Counted from the first letter of the stretch, positions 1 through 8,411 are shown. The stretch: 64,000 nucleotides of DNA from Xanthobacter aminoxidans (GCF_023571765.1 NZ_JAMJXC010000010.1:124001-188000); one strand, 5' to 3'. The notes: generated from the letters alone by a model not told the origin. Numbers and translations: made by a program.

Positions 1-1771
1 CCTCAAGGCGCTTGCGGCGGGCGTTGCCCTCCAGGTCGAAGATGTTCGGCCGCGGCCCGATGAAGGAGACGAGGCTCATCACCAGCTCCTCGCGGATCGG
101 GTCGATGGGCGGGTTCGTCACCTGCGCGAAATTCTGCTGGAAGTAGCTGAACAGCGACTTGGACTTGTTGGACAGCACGCTGATGGGCGTGTCGGTGCCC
201 ATGGAGCCGACCGCTTCCTGGCCGGTGATGGCCATGGGCGCCATGAGCAGCTTGAGGTCTTCCTGCGTGTAGCCGAACGCCTGCTGGCGATCGAGCAGCG
301 ACACGTCGGTGCGCACCTCGCGCGCTTCCACGGGGCGCAGGTCTTCCAGCACGAGCTGGGTGTGCTTCAGCCACTCCTTGTAGGGGTTGGCGCGGGCCAG
401 CTCGGTCTTGATCTCCTCGTCGGGGACGAGGCGGCCTTCCTCGAGGTCCACCAGCAGCATCTTGCCGGGCTGGAGGCGCCACTTGGTGACGATCTTTTCC
501 TCGGGCAGCGTGAGCACGCCCATTTCCGAGGCGAGGACGATGGTGTCGTCGTTCGTCACCATGTAGCGGGCGGGGCGCAGGCCGTTGCGGTCCAGCGTCG
601 CGACGATCTTCCGGCCATCGGTGGCGACGATGGCGGCGGGGCCGTCCCACGGCTCCATCAGGGAGGCGTGGTACTCGTAGAAGGCGCGCCGCTCCTCGTC
701 CATGAGCGGGTTGCCGGCCCAGGCCTCGGGCACCAGCATCATGGCCGCGTGGGGCAGGGAATAGCCGCCCTGCACCAGGAATTCGAGCGCGTTGTCGAAG
801 CAGGCGGTGTCCGACTGGCCCTCATAGCTGATGGGCCAGAGCTTGGAGATGTCGGCGCCGAACAGCTCGGAATCCACGCTCGCCTGCCGCGCCGCCATCC
901 AGTTGACGTTGCCGCGCAGGGTGTTGATCTCGCCGTTGTGCGCCACCATGCGATAGGGGTGGGCCAGCGGCCAGGCCGGGAAGGTGTTGGTGGAGAAGCG
1001 CTGGTGCACGAGGGCGAGCGCGCTCTCGAAGTCCGGGTCGTGCAGGTCCGGATAATAGGCGCCGAGCTGGTCGGCCAGGAACATGCCCTTGTAGACCAGC
1101 GTGCGGACCGACAGCGACACCGGATAATAGCCGGCGGTGCGCGGGTCCCGGGCGCCATAGACGGTGTTGGAGATCACCTTGCGCAGCACGAACAGGCGGC
1201 GCTCGAAGCCGTCCTCGTCGCCCGCGAATTCGCCGCGGCCGATGAAGATCTGCACGTGCTTGGGCTCGGTCGGCAGCACGCTGACGCCGAGGGAGGAATT
1301 GTCGGTGGGCACGTCGCGCCAGCCGATGAGCTGGAAGCCCTCTTCCGCCACCACCCGCTCGTAGGCGGCGCGCACGATGGCCTCGCCCTCGGCCTCGCGC
1401 GGCATGAAGATGTGGCCGACGGCATACTGGCCGGGCTCCGGCAAGGCGAAGCCGAGGCGGGCCGCTTCCTTGGCGAAGAACTTGTGTGGGATCTGCACCA
1501 GCATGCCCGCGCCGTCGCCGGCGCGCGGATCGGCGCCCACGGCGCCGCGGTGCTCCAGATTGAGCAGGATGTTGATGCCGTCCTGCACGATGCGGTGGCT
1601 CTTGCGGCCCTTGATGTCGGCGATGAAGCCGACGCCGCAGGCGTCACGCTCGTGCGCCGGGTCGAACAGGCCGAAGGCGTCCGGACGGCCGACGATCGCC
1701 GTGTCTTTCACGGCGGCGGCAGTCTGAGCCACGCTTCCGATCAAGCCATCCTTGCGATCCATCGGTGCCAT
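1..1771 (-). CDS. gltB: Glutamate synthase [NADPH] large subunit, N-terminal part (cut by window edge)
   Basis: Large subunit of ammonia-assimilating glutamate synthase: glutamine is hydrolysed in the N-terminal Ntn-type amidotransferase domain and the ammonia is tunnelled to 2-oxoglutarate. About 590 codons read on the minus strand without a stop, from the ATG at 1771 to the window edge; the 3' part lies outside. The motif ERDACGVGF puts the catalytic Cys at residue 45, so a propeptide of about 44 residues would be cleaved off. RFSTNTFPAWPLAHPYR and AHNGEINTLRGN, both typical of the glutaminase domain, follow. The start is chosen because AAGGA lies 8 bases upstream. Expected partner gltD is not in the window. 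Identification is secure from motifs; the cofactor (NADPH or ferredoxin) is inferred from the organism type. Confidence 0.93.
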   Translation of the reverse strand, partial: MAPMDRKDGLIGSVAQTAAAVKDTAIVGRPDAFGLFDPAHERDACGVGFIADIKGRKSHRIVQDGINILLNLEHRGAVGADPRAGDGAGMLVQIPHKFFAKEAARLGFALPEPGQYAVGHIFMPREAEGEAIVRAAYERVVAEEGFQLIGWRDVPTDNSSLGVSVLPTEPKHVQIFIGRGEFAGDEDGFERRLFVLRKVISNTVYGARDPRTAGYYPVSLSVRTLVYKGMFLADQLGAYYPDLHDPDFESALALVHQRFSTNTFPAWPLAHPYRMVAHNGEINTLRGNVNWMAARQASVDSELFGADISKLWPISYEGQSDTACFDNALEFLVQGGYSLPHAAMMLVPEAWAGNPLMDEERRAFYEYHASLMEPWDGPAAIVATDGRKIVATLDRNGLRPARYMVTNDDTIVLASEMGVLTLPEEKIVTKWRLQPGKMLLVDLEEGRLVPDEEIKTELARANPYKEWLKHTQLVLEDLRPVEAREVRTDVSLLDRQQAFGYTQEDLKLLMAPMAITGQEAVGSMGTDTPISVLSNKSKSLFSYFQQNFAQVTNPPIDPIREELVMSLVSFIGPRPNIFDLEGNARRKRLE

Positions 1772-2421
1772 CTGACCATTCCTTTTCCATAGGGCGGCGC
1801 GCCGCCCGCATTTTCCGGCTGTGCCGCCGGCTTCCCCAGACTGTCGGTGCCCGTGCGCATCGCGCCGGGCGCCGGACCCCCTTCGCCCGGACGGGGCGTC
1901 CCGACGATATCCGATACCTGCTTTGCAACTTTTGCACCACAGCCGCGCCGCGCGGAACTGCGCCTCCGTCCGACTTCGGCCGGCGACGCGCCGGCCCTGT
2001 GGAACGTGAGCTCGGCAATTCGGCGCGCACGGGAGATAGGGAAGTACGACTGCCCTATCTCGGCGAAGATGACAGAAAAGCAGCAGCCTCACAAGCGCCA
2101 CGATGGCGCAGAAGCGGTCAAATTGGCGAAAAATTGCGCGACTGGCGGTTCTGGCGCAAGAACGGTACGGGGCGGTTGGCGCTCGCGCAACGGGATTTCG
2201 GCGCCTCCCGGCGGGTCCGATGCGCGATGCGGCCGATTGCCGGCTCCCGCCCCAATTTTGCGTCCTGACTTGCGTCCTACGGCTGCCGCATTGGAAGGCT
2301 TAGGTGAACGGGAATCAGGCGGCTCCGCCGGGTCCCGTCCTCGCATGCGTGGACGCGCGCGGAGAAGAAGGGGCGCAGGCCGACCGACCGCCTCACGTTT
2401 CTACCGATCCGGAGCAGCGCC
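1772..2421. other. 650-base gene-free region between divergent gltB and a secreted-protein gene
   Basis: No convincing coding frame: the open frames here lack Shine-Dalgarno sequences and have unusual compositions. It should hold the gltB promoter (minus) and the promoter of the downstream secreted protein (plus). The one clear structure is a perfect 9-base inverted repeat at 2033-2061, listed separately. Confidence 0.6.
2033..2061. promoter_or_regulatory. Perfect 9-bp inverted repeat upstream of gltB
   Basis: GAGATAGGG at 2033-2041 and its exact complement CCCTATCTC at 2053-2061 flank an 11-base spacer. It lies about 260 bases upstream of the gltB start. It has no T-tract, so an operator or an RNA hairpin is likelier than a terminator. 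The binding protein is unknown to me. Confidence 0.45.
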
Positions 2422-3264
2422 GTGCACCACACCCTCTCCCTTCCCTTCGGCTCCCGGCCGGTGCTGCGCGCGGCCGCCGTTTCTGCCCTTCTCATCGGCA
2501 GCGCGCTGCCGGCTGCGGCGCAGGTGCTGATCTATGAGGGGCAGCCCGGCCTCGCGCCGCGCGGCTATCCGGTGCCGCCCGGCGCCTATCCGCCCGGCAC
2601 CTATCCCGGCGGGGCGTACGGGGTGCCGCAGGCGCGCTATCCGGTGCTGCCACCCGAGGAGATCCGGTCCATCGTCCAGAGCATGGGCTATTGGAGCATC
2701 GGTGCGCCCAAGCTCTCCGGCCGCTTCTATCTGGTTGCCGCATCCGATCAGGAGGGGCGGGCGCTCTTGCGGGTGAATGCCTTCACCGGCCGGGTGGTGA
2801 GCGCGCGCGCCATTCCGGGTGGTCCCGCTGGTCCCGCCGTGGCTGCGCCGGCCCCTGCGCCCCAGCGCCAGGCACCGCCCGCGACGGCCCGCGCTGTTCC
2901 GCCGGCTCCGGCACCGTCCTATTCCGCCCCGTCGCCCACGATTGCCGGAACCCCGGCGCCGCTGCCGCCCCAGCGCCCGCCGGAGGCGACCATGGCCGCC
3001 GTCACGCCCGCGCCTGCGGTGGTTGCGCCCGCCGCGCCTGAGCCTGCTGCTGCCGCGGCCCCCGCGGCTCAGCCGACGCCCGGCGCGAGCGCGAATGCGC
3101 CGGCTGGGCAGACGGCGGCCCAGCAATCGGCCAACGCCGCCCCCTCCGCGACCCCGGCGAGCCCCGCCCAGCCGCAGAAGCGCAAGGCGGGCGCCGGTAC
3201 GGCGACCACCGACAGCGCGTCGGCGGGCACCGCCTCGGTGCTGTCGCGCCCGAAAGGTCAGTAG
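2422..3264 (+). CDS. Secreted Pro/Ala-rich hypothetical protein
   Basis: 280 residues with a GTG start, chosen because GGAG sits 7 bases upstream. The N-terminus has a hydrophobic core followed by ALPAAAQ, a classical signal peptide cleavage site near residue 34. Residues about 36-130 form the only ordered-looking part: a Pro/Gly/Tyr-rich stretch, then a segment with YWSIGAPKLSGRFYLV and ALLRVNAFTGRVVSARAI, which resembles a short two-strand PepSY-like or DUF-type periplasmic domain. The rest, to the C-terminus, is low complexity (Ala, Pro, Ser, Gln) and probably disordered, perhaps spanning peptidoglycan. I do not recognise a family, and no function is assigned. Confidence 0.7.
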   Translation: MHHTLSLPFGSRPVLRAAAVSALLIGSALPAAAQVLIYEGQPGLAPRGYPVPPGAYPPGTYPGGAYGVPQARYPVLPPEEIRSIVQSMGYWSIGAPKLSGRFYLVAASDQEGRALLRVNAFTGRVVSARAIPGGPAGPAVAAPAPAPQRQAPPATARAVPPAPAPSYSAPSPTIAGTPAPLPPQRPPEATMAAVTPAPAVVAPAAPEPAAAAAPAAQPTPGASANAPAGQTAAQQSANAAPSATPASPAQPQKRKAGAGTATTDSASAGTASVLSRPKGQ

Positions 3265-3279
3265 GGAAGGCCGGCGGCC

Positions 3280-3861
3280 TCAGACGAAATAGGCCGCCGC
3301 CACCAGTCCGATCACGATGACGGCCAGCAGCCCCAGCGTGACGAGGCCGAGCCGCTTCTCGATGAACTCGCGCGCGGACGGGCCGAAGTAGTACAGGATC
3401 GCCGCCAGCAGGAAGAAGCGGGCGCCGCGGGTGATCACCGACAGCACGAAAAACCAGAACAGGCTGTAGTTGGCGAAGCCCGAGGTGATCGTGACCAGCT
3501 TGAACGGGATCGGCGTGAGCCCCTTCAGGAGGATCACCCAGTGCCCGTAATGGGCGTAGGCGGCGCGGAACTGGTCGACCTTCTGGCCGTAGCCGTAAAG
3601 CTCGATGAGGAACTTGCCCACGCTGTCATAGAGCAGCGCGCCGATGGCGTAGCCGACGAGGCCGCCCAGCACCGAGGCGATGGTGGCGATGAGGGCGTAG
3701 CGCCAGGCCTTGTCCGGCCGCGCCAGCGTCATGGGCACCTGCAGCACGTCCGGCGGCACCGGAAACACCGAGCTTTCCGCAAAGGCGACGAGGGCGAGGG
3801 CCCAGGGTGCCGACGGCTTCGACGAATACGCGATGATCCAGTCGTAGAGCTTGCGGAGCAT
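3280..3861 (-). CDS. YqaA/DedA-family (SNARE-associated type) inner-membrane protein
   Basis: 193 residues with four to five hydrophobic segments. AFAESSVFPVPPDVLQVPM near residue 30 and GLTPIPFKLVTITSGF in the middle are the conserved re-entrant helix motifs of the YqaA branch of the DedA superfamily. DedA relatives are linked to undecaprenyl-phosphate or phospholipid flipping and to membrane homeostasis; the function of this branch is less certain. The gene ends 16 bases after the convergent secreted-protein gene. In some proteobacteria YqaA genes neighbour disulfide or L-isoaspartyl genes, but no such neighbour is present here. Confidence 0.85.
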   Translation of the reverse strand: MLRKLYDWIIAYSSKPSAPWALALVAFAESSVFPVPPDVLQVPMTLARPDKAWRYALIATIASVLGGLVGYAIGALLYDSVGKFLIELYGYGQKVDQFRAAYAHYGHWVILLKGLTPIPFKLVTITSGFANYSLFWFFVLSVITRGARFFLLAAILYYFGPSAREFIEKRLGLVTLGLLAVIVIGLVAAAYFV

Positions 3862-4336
3862 GGGCGCCTTGCTGCGTCGCGAAAAGGTGCCCTCGCTTAG
3901 AGCCTGGAACGATCCGAGTAAAGCGCCGCGCGGGCCTGCCGGCGCGGCCTTTCGCCAGCCCGCGGCGCGGGCTCCCGTTCGCCGCGTCTGTGCCGGGATG
4001 TACCCCGCTGCGGCACCGCGTAAACCGCTGCTTTACCACCCCGGTTCACGCAAGGGCGCTGTGACTCGCAGGACACAGACACGTGACGCGGCGCGGTGTA
4101 AACCCGGTTTCGCTGCGGTCGAGTCGCGGGGGCGATACCCCGGTCGCAGTGCCAGCGGGGCGGGCCACGCCCCGGACGATTTCCGGGGAACACCCCGGTG
4201 CCGTTCAGTCTTTATGAACCGCTGCTGACACACTCATTCAGCTCCGGTGCCGCACGGGAAGCGTATTTCGTGCTGCACCGCCGCAAGCGGGTGTCGTCGG
4301 CGACGGAAGCCGCGACGCAAGTTCTGAGGATCGAGG
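3862..4336. other. Hairpin-rich 475-base gap between yqaA-like gene and small ORF
   Basis: No supported CDS. The region has several short inverted repeats. Most notable are two overlapping hairpins at 4157-4173 (GGGGCG / CGCCCC) and 4170-4188 (CCCCGGA / TCCGGGG), which share the bases 4170-4173 and so cannot form together. It is the upstream region of the 44-aa gene at 4337 and of the divergent membrane protein gene. Confidence 0.5.
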
Positions 4337-4471
4337 ATGACCAAGCGAATCGCCGTGTTTGCCGCTCTCGTGCTGGGCTATGTGCTGACAGGCATGGCGC
4401 TGAACGCCAGCCAGCCGGCCGACGCCGCTTCCCCCGTTTCGCCTGCTGCCGCGCAGAGCGAGGCCGACTGA
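4337..4471 (+). CDS. Small 44-residue exported or membrane-anchored protein
   Basis: ATG at 4337 is preceded by GAGGATCGAGG, a reasonable ribosome site. The product starts MTKRIAVFAALVLGYVLTG, a positively charged N-terminus followed by a hydrophobic stretch, and ends in an Ala/Pro/Ser-rich tail. It could be a secreted peptide (possible cleavage after the DAA near residue 31) or a single-pass membrane microprotein. A GC-rich hairpin at 4486-4506 and a T-tailed terminator at 4568-4600 follow, which supports an independent short transcript. No family recognised. Confidence 0.5.
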   Translation: MTKRIAVFAALVLGYVLTGMALNASQPADAASPVSPAAAQSEAD

Positions 4472-4485
4472 ACGCATCCCGATCA

Positions 4486-4506
4486 AGGCGCCCGTCCGGG
4501 GCGCCT
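4486..4506 (+). terminator. GC-rich hairpin after the small ORF
   Basis: AGGCGCCC and GGGCGCCT pair around a 5-base loop, 14 bases after the small ORF stop. There is no T-tract, so it may be a pause or stability element rather than an efficient terminator. Confidence 0.4.
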
Positions 4507-4567
4507 CCCGTCCGTAGGGCGGGTGTGAAATCGAGGGCCGCGCGGTTTTCCTGAAGCGACGCAGACA

Positions 4568-4600
4568 TGAAAATGGCCGGGCAAGCGCCCGGCCTTTTCA
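4568..4600. terminator. Bidirectional intrinsic terminator
   Basis: GGCCGGGC and GCCCGGCC pair around AAGC and are flanked by TGAAAA on the left and TTTTCA on the right, so the hairpin has a T-tract on both strands. It lies between the small plus-strand gene and the 3' end of the convergent minus-strand panE-like gene and can serve both. Confidence 0.85.
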
Positions 4601-4664
4601 TTTTCAAGTCACCCTGCTGCCGCGTCCGATGACCGGGCGGACCCGGCCATCGGGAGGGGAGGTC

Positions 4665-5705
4665 TCAGTGCACCGCGGCCTTCTTCTGCGGCTCGAGATC
4701 GGCGGCGGTCAGCGGCGGGTTGGCGAGGATGCCGCCGAGGCCGGCCATGGCGGCGCGCTGGCGCACCAGGGCCAGCACCACGTCGAGGGTGGGGGTGGGC
4801 ATGTCCAGCATCTGGCCCATTTCCTGGACGACGCTGACCAGCGGATCGATCTCCATGGGGCGGTCGCGCTCCAGGTCCTGGAGCATGGAGGTCTTGTGCG
4901 CGCCCACGGCGCCGGCACCGTTGATGCGGCGTTCCACGTCCACGCGGAAGTTGACGCCGATGCGCTCGGCGATGGCCTTGGCTTCCAGCATCATGGCCTT
5001 GGCCACGGCGCGGGTGCCGGGATCGGCGGCGATGAGGTCGAGGGTGGCGTGGGTGAGGGCGCTGATGGGGTTGAAGCAGAGGTTGCCCCACAGCTTCAGC
5101 CACAGCTCGTCGCGGATGTTGGTCATGACCGGCGCGCGCAGGCCGCCCTTTTCCATCATCTGGCTGAGGGCGGTGACGCGGGGCGTGATCTCGCCCGACG
5201 GCTCGCCGAGGGGGAACTTGTCGCCATAGATGTGCTGGATGACGCCGGGCGCCACCACCTCGGTCGCGGGATAGACGATGCAGCCGATGGCGCGCTCGGG
5301 ACGCAGCACTTCCCACTGCTTCGCGCCGGGATCGATGGTGGCGAGGGTGCGGTTCTCCAGCGCCCCGCCATGCTTGTAGAAGTACCAGTAGGGCACGCCG
5401 TTCACGGCGGTGACCACGGAGGTGTCATTGCCGAGGAGGGGGCGCATCTGCTGCACCACGCCGGGCACCGAATGGCCCTTGAGGGCGATGATGACGTAAT
5501 CCTGCGGCCCCAGCTCGCGCGGGTCGTCGGTGGCGCGCACCTTGGCGACGCGCTCCTCGCCATTGATCAGCAGCTTCACGCCATTGGTCTGCATGGCCTC
5601 CAGATGGCCGCCACGGGCCACCAGGCTGACATCGGCGCCGGCCTGGGCGAGCTGCACGCCCAGATAGCCGCCAATGGCTCCGGCACCGAAAATGCATACC
5701 TTCAT
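4665..5705 (-). CDS. Ketopantoate reductase (PanE/ApbA) family protein; candidate oxalyl-CoA reductase
   Basis: 346 residues. The N-terminal Rossmann motif GAGAIGGYLG (residues 7-16) is the NADPH site of the PanE/ApbA family. The C-terminal half carries the family's LWLKLWGNLCFNPISAL segment with the catalytic Lys. Classical PanE reduces 2-dehydropantoate in pantothenate synthesis. The position here, divergent from an iclR gene at the head of an oxalate cluster, suggests the role described for PanE2 of Methylobacterium extorquens AM1 (recalled, not checked): NADPH reduction of oxalyl-CoA to glyoxylate. The protein is longer than the E. coli PanE (303 aa). Family certain; substrate is inference. 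Confidence 0.85.
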   Translation of the reverse strand: MKVCIFGAGAIGGYLGVQLAQAGADVSLVARGGHLEAMQTNGVKLLINGEERVAKVRATDDPRELGPQDYVIIALKGHSVPGVVQQMRPLLGNDTSVVTAVNGVPYWYFYKHGGALENRTLATIDPGAKQWEVLRPERAIGCIVYPATEVVAPGVIQHIYGDKFPLGEPSGEITPRVTALSQMMEKGGLRAPVMTNIRDELWLKLWGNLCFNPISALTHATLDLIAADPGTRAVAKAMMLEAKAIAERIGVNFRVDVERRINGAGAVGAHKTSMLQDLERDRPMEIDPLVSVVQEMGQMLDMPTPTLDVVLALVRQRAAMAGLGGILANPPLTAADLEPQKKAAVH

Positions 5706-5738
5706 GGCTGATCCTCCCTGCTGAGCGCGATCTATGTC

Positions 5739-5752
5739 GTATTATGTATACC
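5739..5752. promoter_or_regulatory. GTATAC-containing site in the panE-like/iclR divergent promoter
   Basis: On the minus strand the site reads GGTATACATAATAC. It shares GTATACA with the palindrome inside the 5' region of the GntR gene (10887-10898) and has GTAT/ATAC arms around 5 bases. It lies 34 bases upstream of the panE-like ATG, a position suited to an operator or promoter element. Confidence 0.4.
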
Positions 5753-5801
5753 AGATTAGCGGGCAGCCCCGCCGTCCGGCAAGTCCCGGACACAATACTT
5801 A

Positions 5802-5816
5802 TGGAAATTAATTCCG
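5802..5816. promoter_or_regulatory. IclR-like operator in the panE-like/iclR gap
   Basis: TGGAAATTAATTCCG agrees at 12 of 14 defined positions with the 15-bp palindrome known for E. coli IclR (TGGAAATNATTTCCA). It lies between the divergent panE-like gene and the IclR-family gene, so autoregulation plus control of the reductase gene is likely. Match is read directly; binding is inference. Confidence 0.5.
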
Positions 5817-5912
5817 CAACGTGGAAAATTTGACGCAGGGGCAGCGCACGGGGTGGACGGGCGCGAGGGGAAAGATAGTTTGATACGCAACGAAACGGGA
5901 GGAGAAAGCGGC

Positions 5913-6767
5913 ATGCCGGACACCGAGGTCGCACCGCGGCGCAGGGGACGGCCGGCCTCCGGCACGGCGTCGGAGGGCGGGGCCGAGGTCCAGTCGCTGG
6001 ACCGCGCCATCGCCCTGCTGCGCGTGGTGGCCGATCAGGACGGCATGGCGCTGGCCGAGATCGCCCGGCGCGCCGAGCTGCCCGTCTCCACCGTGCACCG
6101 CCTGCTGACCACGCTGGAGAAGCGCCAGCTGGTCAATCACGACCTCTCCACCGGGCTCTGGACCGTGGGGCTCGGCCTGTTCCGCATCGGCTCGGCCTAT
6201 CTCCGCATCCGCAAGCTGCCGGACATCGGCCGTCCGGTGATTCGCCGTCTCCTCCACGAGACCGACGAGACCGTGAACCTCGCCATGTTCGATGCCATGG
6301 AGCTGGTGGTGGTGGCGCAGGCGGAGGCGCACGCGCCCGTGCGCGCTTTCTTCCGCCTGGGCGCGCGGCTGCCGCTGCATGCCACCGCCGCCGGCAAGGC
6401 GGTGCTGGCCGCTGCGAGCCCCTCCTTCCGCGGCGCCTGTCTCGCCCAGATCCGCTACGAGCCCTTCACCACCGCCACCCGCCGCGAGGAGCGGGCGCTG
6501 ATGGATGATGTCGCCGAAATCCTGGAGCGCGGCTTCGCCGTGGACCGGGAGGAGCATGCCCCCGGCATGCGCGCGGTGGCGGCCGCGATCCTCAACGAGT
6601 GGCGCGAGCCCATCGGCGCGGTGTCGGTGTCCGGCCCGGCGGTGCGCATGAGCGAGGATCGCATCCAGCGCCTTGGCCGGCGCGTGGTGGCGGCAGCGGA
6701 GCAGATGACGCGCCTGTATTCCGGTGCCGATGAAAACCTGCCGCAGGACTACGCCGCCTTCCGCTAA
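5913..6767 (+). CDS. IclR-family transcriptional regulator
   Basis: 284 residues. An N-terminal winged helix (about residues 28-90, with VSTVHRLLTTLEKR as recognition helix region) is followed by the IclR effector domain, including the LPLHATAAGKAVLAA segment that lines the ligand pocket. The ATG at 5913 is preferred over the in-frame GTG at 5853, because GGGAGGAG lies just upstream and the extra 20 residues look non-conserved. A basic tail (RRRGRP) precedes the helix-turn-helix. It sits between the PanE-like gene and the TctCBA genes, with IclR-like palindromes on both sides, so it probably controls both. The effector could be oxalate, glyoxylate or a CoA ester; not known. Confidence 0.92.
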   Translation: MPDTEVAPRRRGRPASGTASEGGAEVQSLDRAIALLRVVADQDGMALAEIARRAELPVSTVHRLLTTLEKRQLVNHDLSTGLWTVGLGLFRIGSAYLRIRKLPDIGRPVIRRLLHETDETVNLAMFDAMELVVVAQAEAHAPVRAFFRLGARLPLHATAAGKAVLAAASPSFRGACLAQIRYEPFTTATRREERALMDDVAEILERGFAVDREEHAPGMRAVAAAILNEWREPIGAVSVSGPAVRMSEDRIQRLGRRVVAAAEQMTRLYSGADENLPQDYAAFR

Positions 6768-6783
6768 GGTGGCCTTCCGCAAC

Positions 6784-6800
6784 TGGAATACAGTATTCCA
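6784..6800. promoter_or_regulatory. 17-bp perfect palindrome upstream of tctC
   Basis: TGGAATACAGTATTCCA has exact 8-base arms around one central A. It starts 16 bases after the iclR stop and about 325 bases before tctC. The ends (TGGAA/TTCCA) match IclR operators, and the inner ATACAGTATT recurs exactly at 10889-10898 in the GntR gene. A binding site for the IclR or GntR protein of this island is the natural reading. Confidence 0.6.
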
Positions 6801-6829
6801 AAGTTGTGGCATACAACGTACCTAATTCC

Positions 6830-6842
6830 GAATTGAAAATTC
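6830..6842. promoter_or_regulatory. Second short palindrome next to the tctC promoter
   Basis: GAATTGAAAATTC: exact 5-base arms around GAA, ending 3 bases before a TTGACA hexamer. The position fits an activator site directly upstream of the -35 box. Confidence 0.35.
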
Positions 6843-6845
6843 CAA

Positions 6846-6873
6846 TTGACACCCCTCCCTTGGTCTATACTCT
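6846..6873 (+). promoter_or_regulatory. Candidate sigma-70 promoter for tctCBA
   Basis: A perfect TTGACA (6846-6851) is followed after 16 bases by TACTCT, or after 14 by TATACT. Spacing to the better -10 is short, which suits a promoter that needs an activator. The transcript would have a leader of about 245 bases before tctC, with nothing recognisable in it. Confidence 0.45.
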
Positions 6874-7124
6874 TGCCAAGCCGCCGTAACGGCAACGGTG
6901 GGAACGCCAACTAAATTGCCGGCATAAATCGCGTATTGGTGAAGATGCGCGATGTAAAACAGGCTGAAGTCCCGTTTTCGTCTGCTCCATAGAGGCTAAG
7001 CCCGGGGGTTCGACGAACAGAAGTGTTTTCGGGACCTTGCCCGGCGCAACAGGCGCCGGTTGATTGAAGCTCTGGAATTGCGATCCGCACCAAAAAGAAC
7101 GCGGACGTGGGGAGGAAAAATCAG

Positions 7125-8153
7125 ATGCATTCGGCAATCGCCAAGATCGTCAGGAGAGGTGCGGCTGCGCTCGCGGTCACGACGGCGCTCGCGCCGGCCG
7201 TTATGCCGTCCTGGGCCCATGCGGCCTGGGAGCCCACCAAGACCGTGGAATTCATCGTTCCCGCCGGCACCGGCGGCGGCGCCGACCAGATGGCGCGGAT
7301 GATCCAGGGCATCGTCCAGAAGAACAATCTGATGAGCCAGCCGCTCGTCGTCATCAACAAGTCCGGCGGTGCCGGCGCCGAGGGCTTCCTCGACGTGAAG
7401 GGCTCCAACCGGAACCCCCACAAGATCATCATCTCCCTCTCGAATCTCTTCACCACCCCGCTCGCCACCGGCGTGCCCTTCTCCTGGAAGGACATGACCC
7501 CGGTCTCCATGCTGGCGCTCGACGAGTTCGTGCTGTGGGTGAATGCCAAGGCGCCCTATGACGACGTGAAGGGCTTCCTCGCCGCGCTCAAGGCCGCCTC
7601 GGGCGACCAGACCTTCAAGATGGGCGGCACCGGCTCCAAGCAGGAAGACCAGATCATCACCGCCGCCATCGAGCAGAAGACCGGCGCCAAGTTCATCTAC
7701 GTGCCCTACAAGGGCGGCGGCGACGTCGCGGCCCAGCTCGTCGGCGGCCATGTGACCGCCTCGGTCAACAACCCCATCGAGGCGGTGTCCCAGTGGCGCG
7801 CGGGCGAACTGAAGCCGCTCTGCGTGTTCGACTACCAGCGGCTGCCCTACAAGGAGCCCATCGCCAACGGCAAGTCCTGGGCGGACATTCCCACCTGCAA
7901 GGAATCCGGCCTCGACATCGAATATCTGATGCTGCGCGGCATCCTCATGCCGCCGAATGCCAGCAAGGATCAGGTCGATTACTTCGTCGAACTGTTCAAG
8001 AAGGTCCGCGCCACCCCCGAGTGGCAGGAATTCATGCAGAAGGGGGCCTTCAACACCACGGCCCTGAGCGGTCCCGAATATTCGGCCTGGCTCACCAAGG
8101 CCGAGGCCACACACAAGGACCTCATGGAGAAGGCGGGCTTCGTCGCCAAATAG
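7125..8153 (+). CDS. TctC-family periplasmic solute-binding protein (tripartite tricarboxylate transporter)
   Basis: 342 residues. The ATG at 7125 has GGAGG 9 bases upstream and is chosen over a GTG 18 bases earlier. An N-terminal signal peptide ends near SWAHAA. The mature protein begins KTVEFIVPAGTGGGADQMAR, the beta-strand and Gly-rich loop that grip a carboxylate in TctC/Bug proteins, and has the second ligand loop GTGSKQEDQI. It delivers its ligand to the TctAB membrane complex. TctC proteins bind di- and tricarboxylates; the genes downstream make oxalate or a related dicarboxylate the likely ligand, which is inference. The sequence is rather divergent from citrate TctC. Confidence 0.9.
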   Translation: MHSAIAKIVRRGAAALAVTTALAPAVMPSWAHAAWEPTKTVEFIVPAGTGGGADQMARMIQGIVQKNNLMSQPLVVINKSGGAGAEGFLDVKGSNRNPHKIIISLSNLFTTPLATGVPFSWKDMTPVSMLALDEFVLWVNAKAPYDDVKGFLAALKAASGDQTFKMGGTGSKQEDQIITAAIEQKTGAKFIYVPYKGGGDVAAQLVGGHVTASVNNPIEAVSQWRAGELKPLCVFDYQRLPYKEPIANGKSWADIPTCKESGLDIEYLMLRGILMPPNASKDQVDYFVELFKKVRATPEWQEFMQKGAFNTTALSGPEYSAWLTKAEATHKDLMEKAGFVAK

Positions 8154-8411
8154 GCGACGAGGTTCGCGGCGCCGGTGCCGTGTGGCCGCAGAGCCGCGGG
8201 CGCCGGAAGGGCAGGGACGGTAGAGGCTTCGCCGCGCGACGGCGGGGCTGGGCCGGCCGCCGACCCTGTGCGCCGATCTGGGAAGCCCATCCGGGACGCC
8301 GCGCGGAACGCGACCGCCGTGCGCCCCGGCCGTGACCGGCCCCGTTTTGAAGCCCCGCACGAAGCCTGAGACGGATGCCTGACCGGCGGGGCGCTTCAAG
8401 GATCTGATCCC

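Noticed and set aside
362-1792. 476-residue plus-strand frame over gltB
   Set aside because: Antisense to a clear GltB N-terminus with ERDACGVGF and the glutaminase motifs; no start signal.
3862-4336. Structured RNA such as RNase P, SRP or tmRNA
   Set aside because: None of their hallmark sequences is present; only short GC hairpins.
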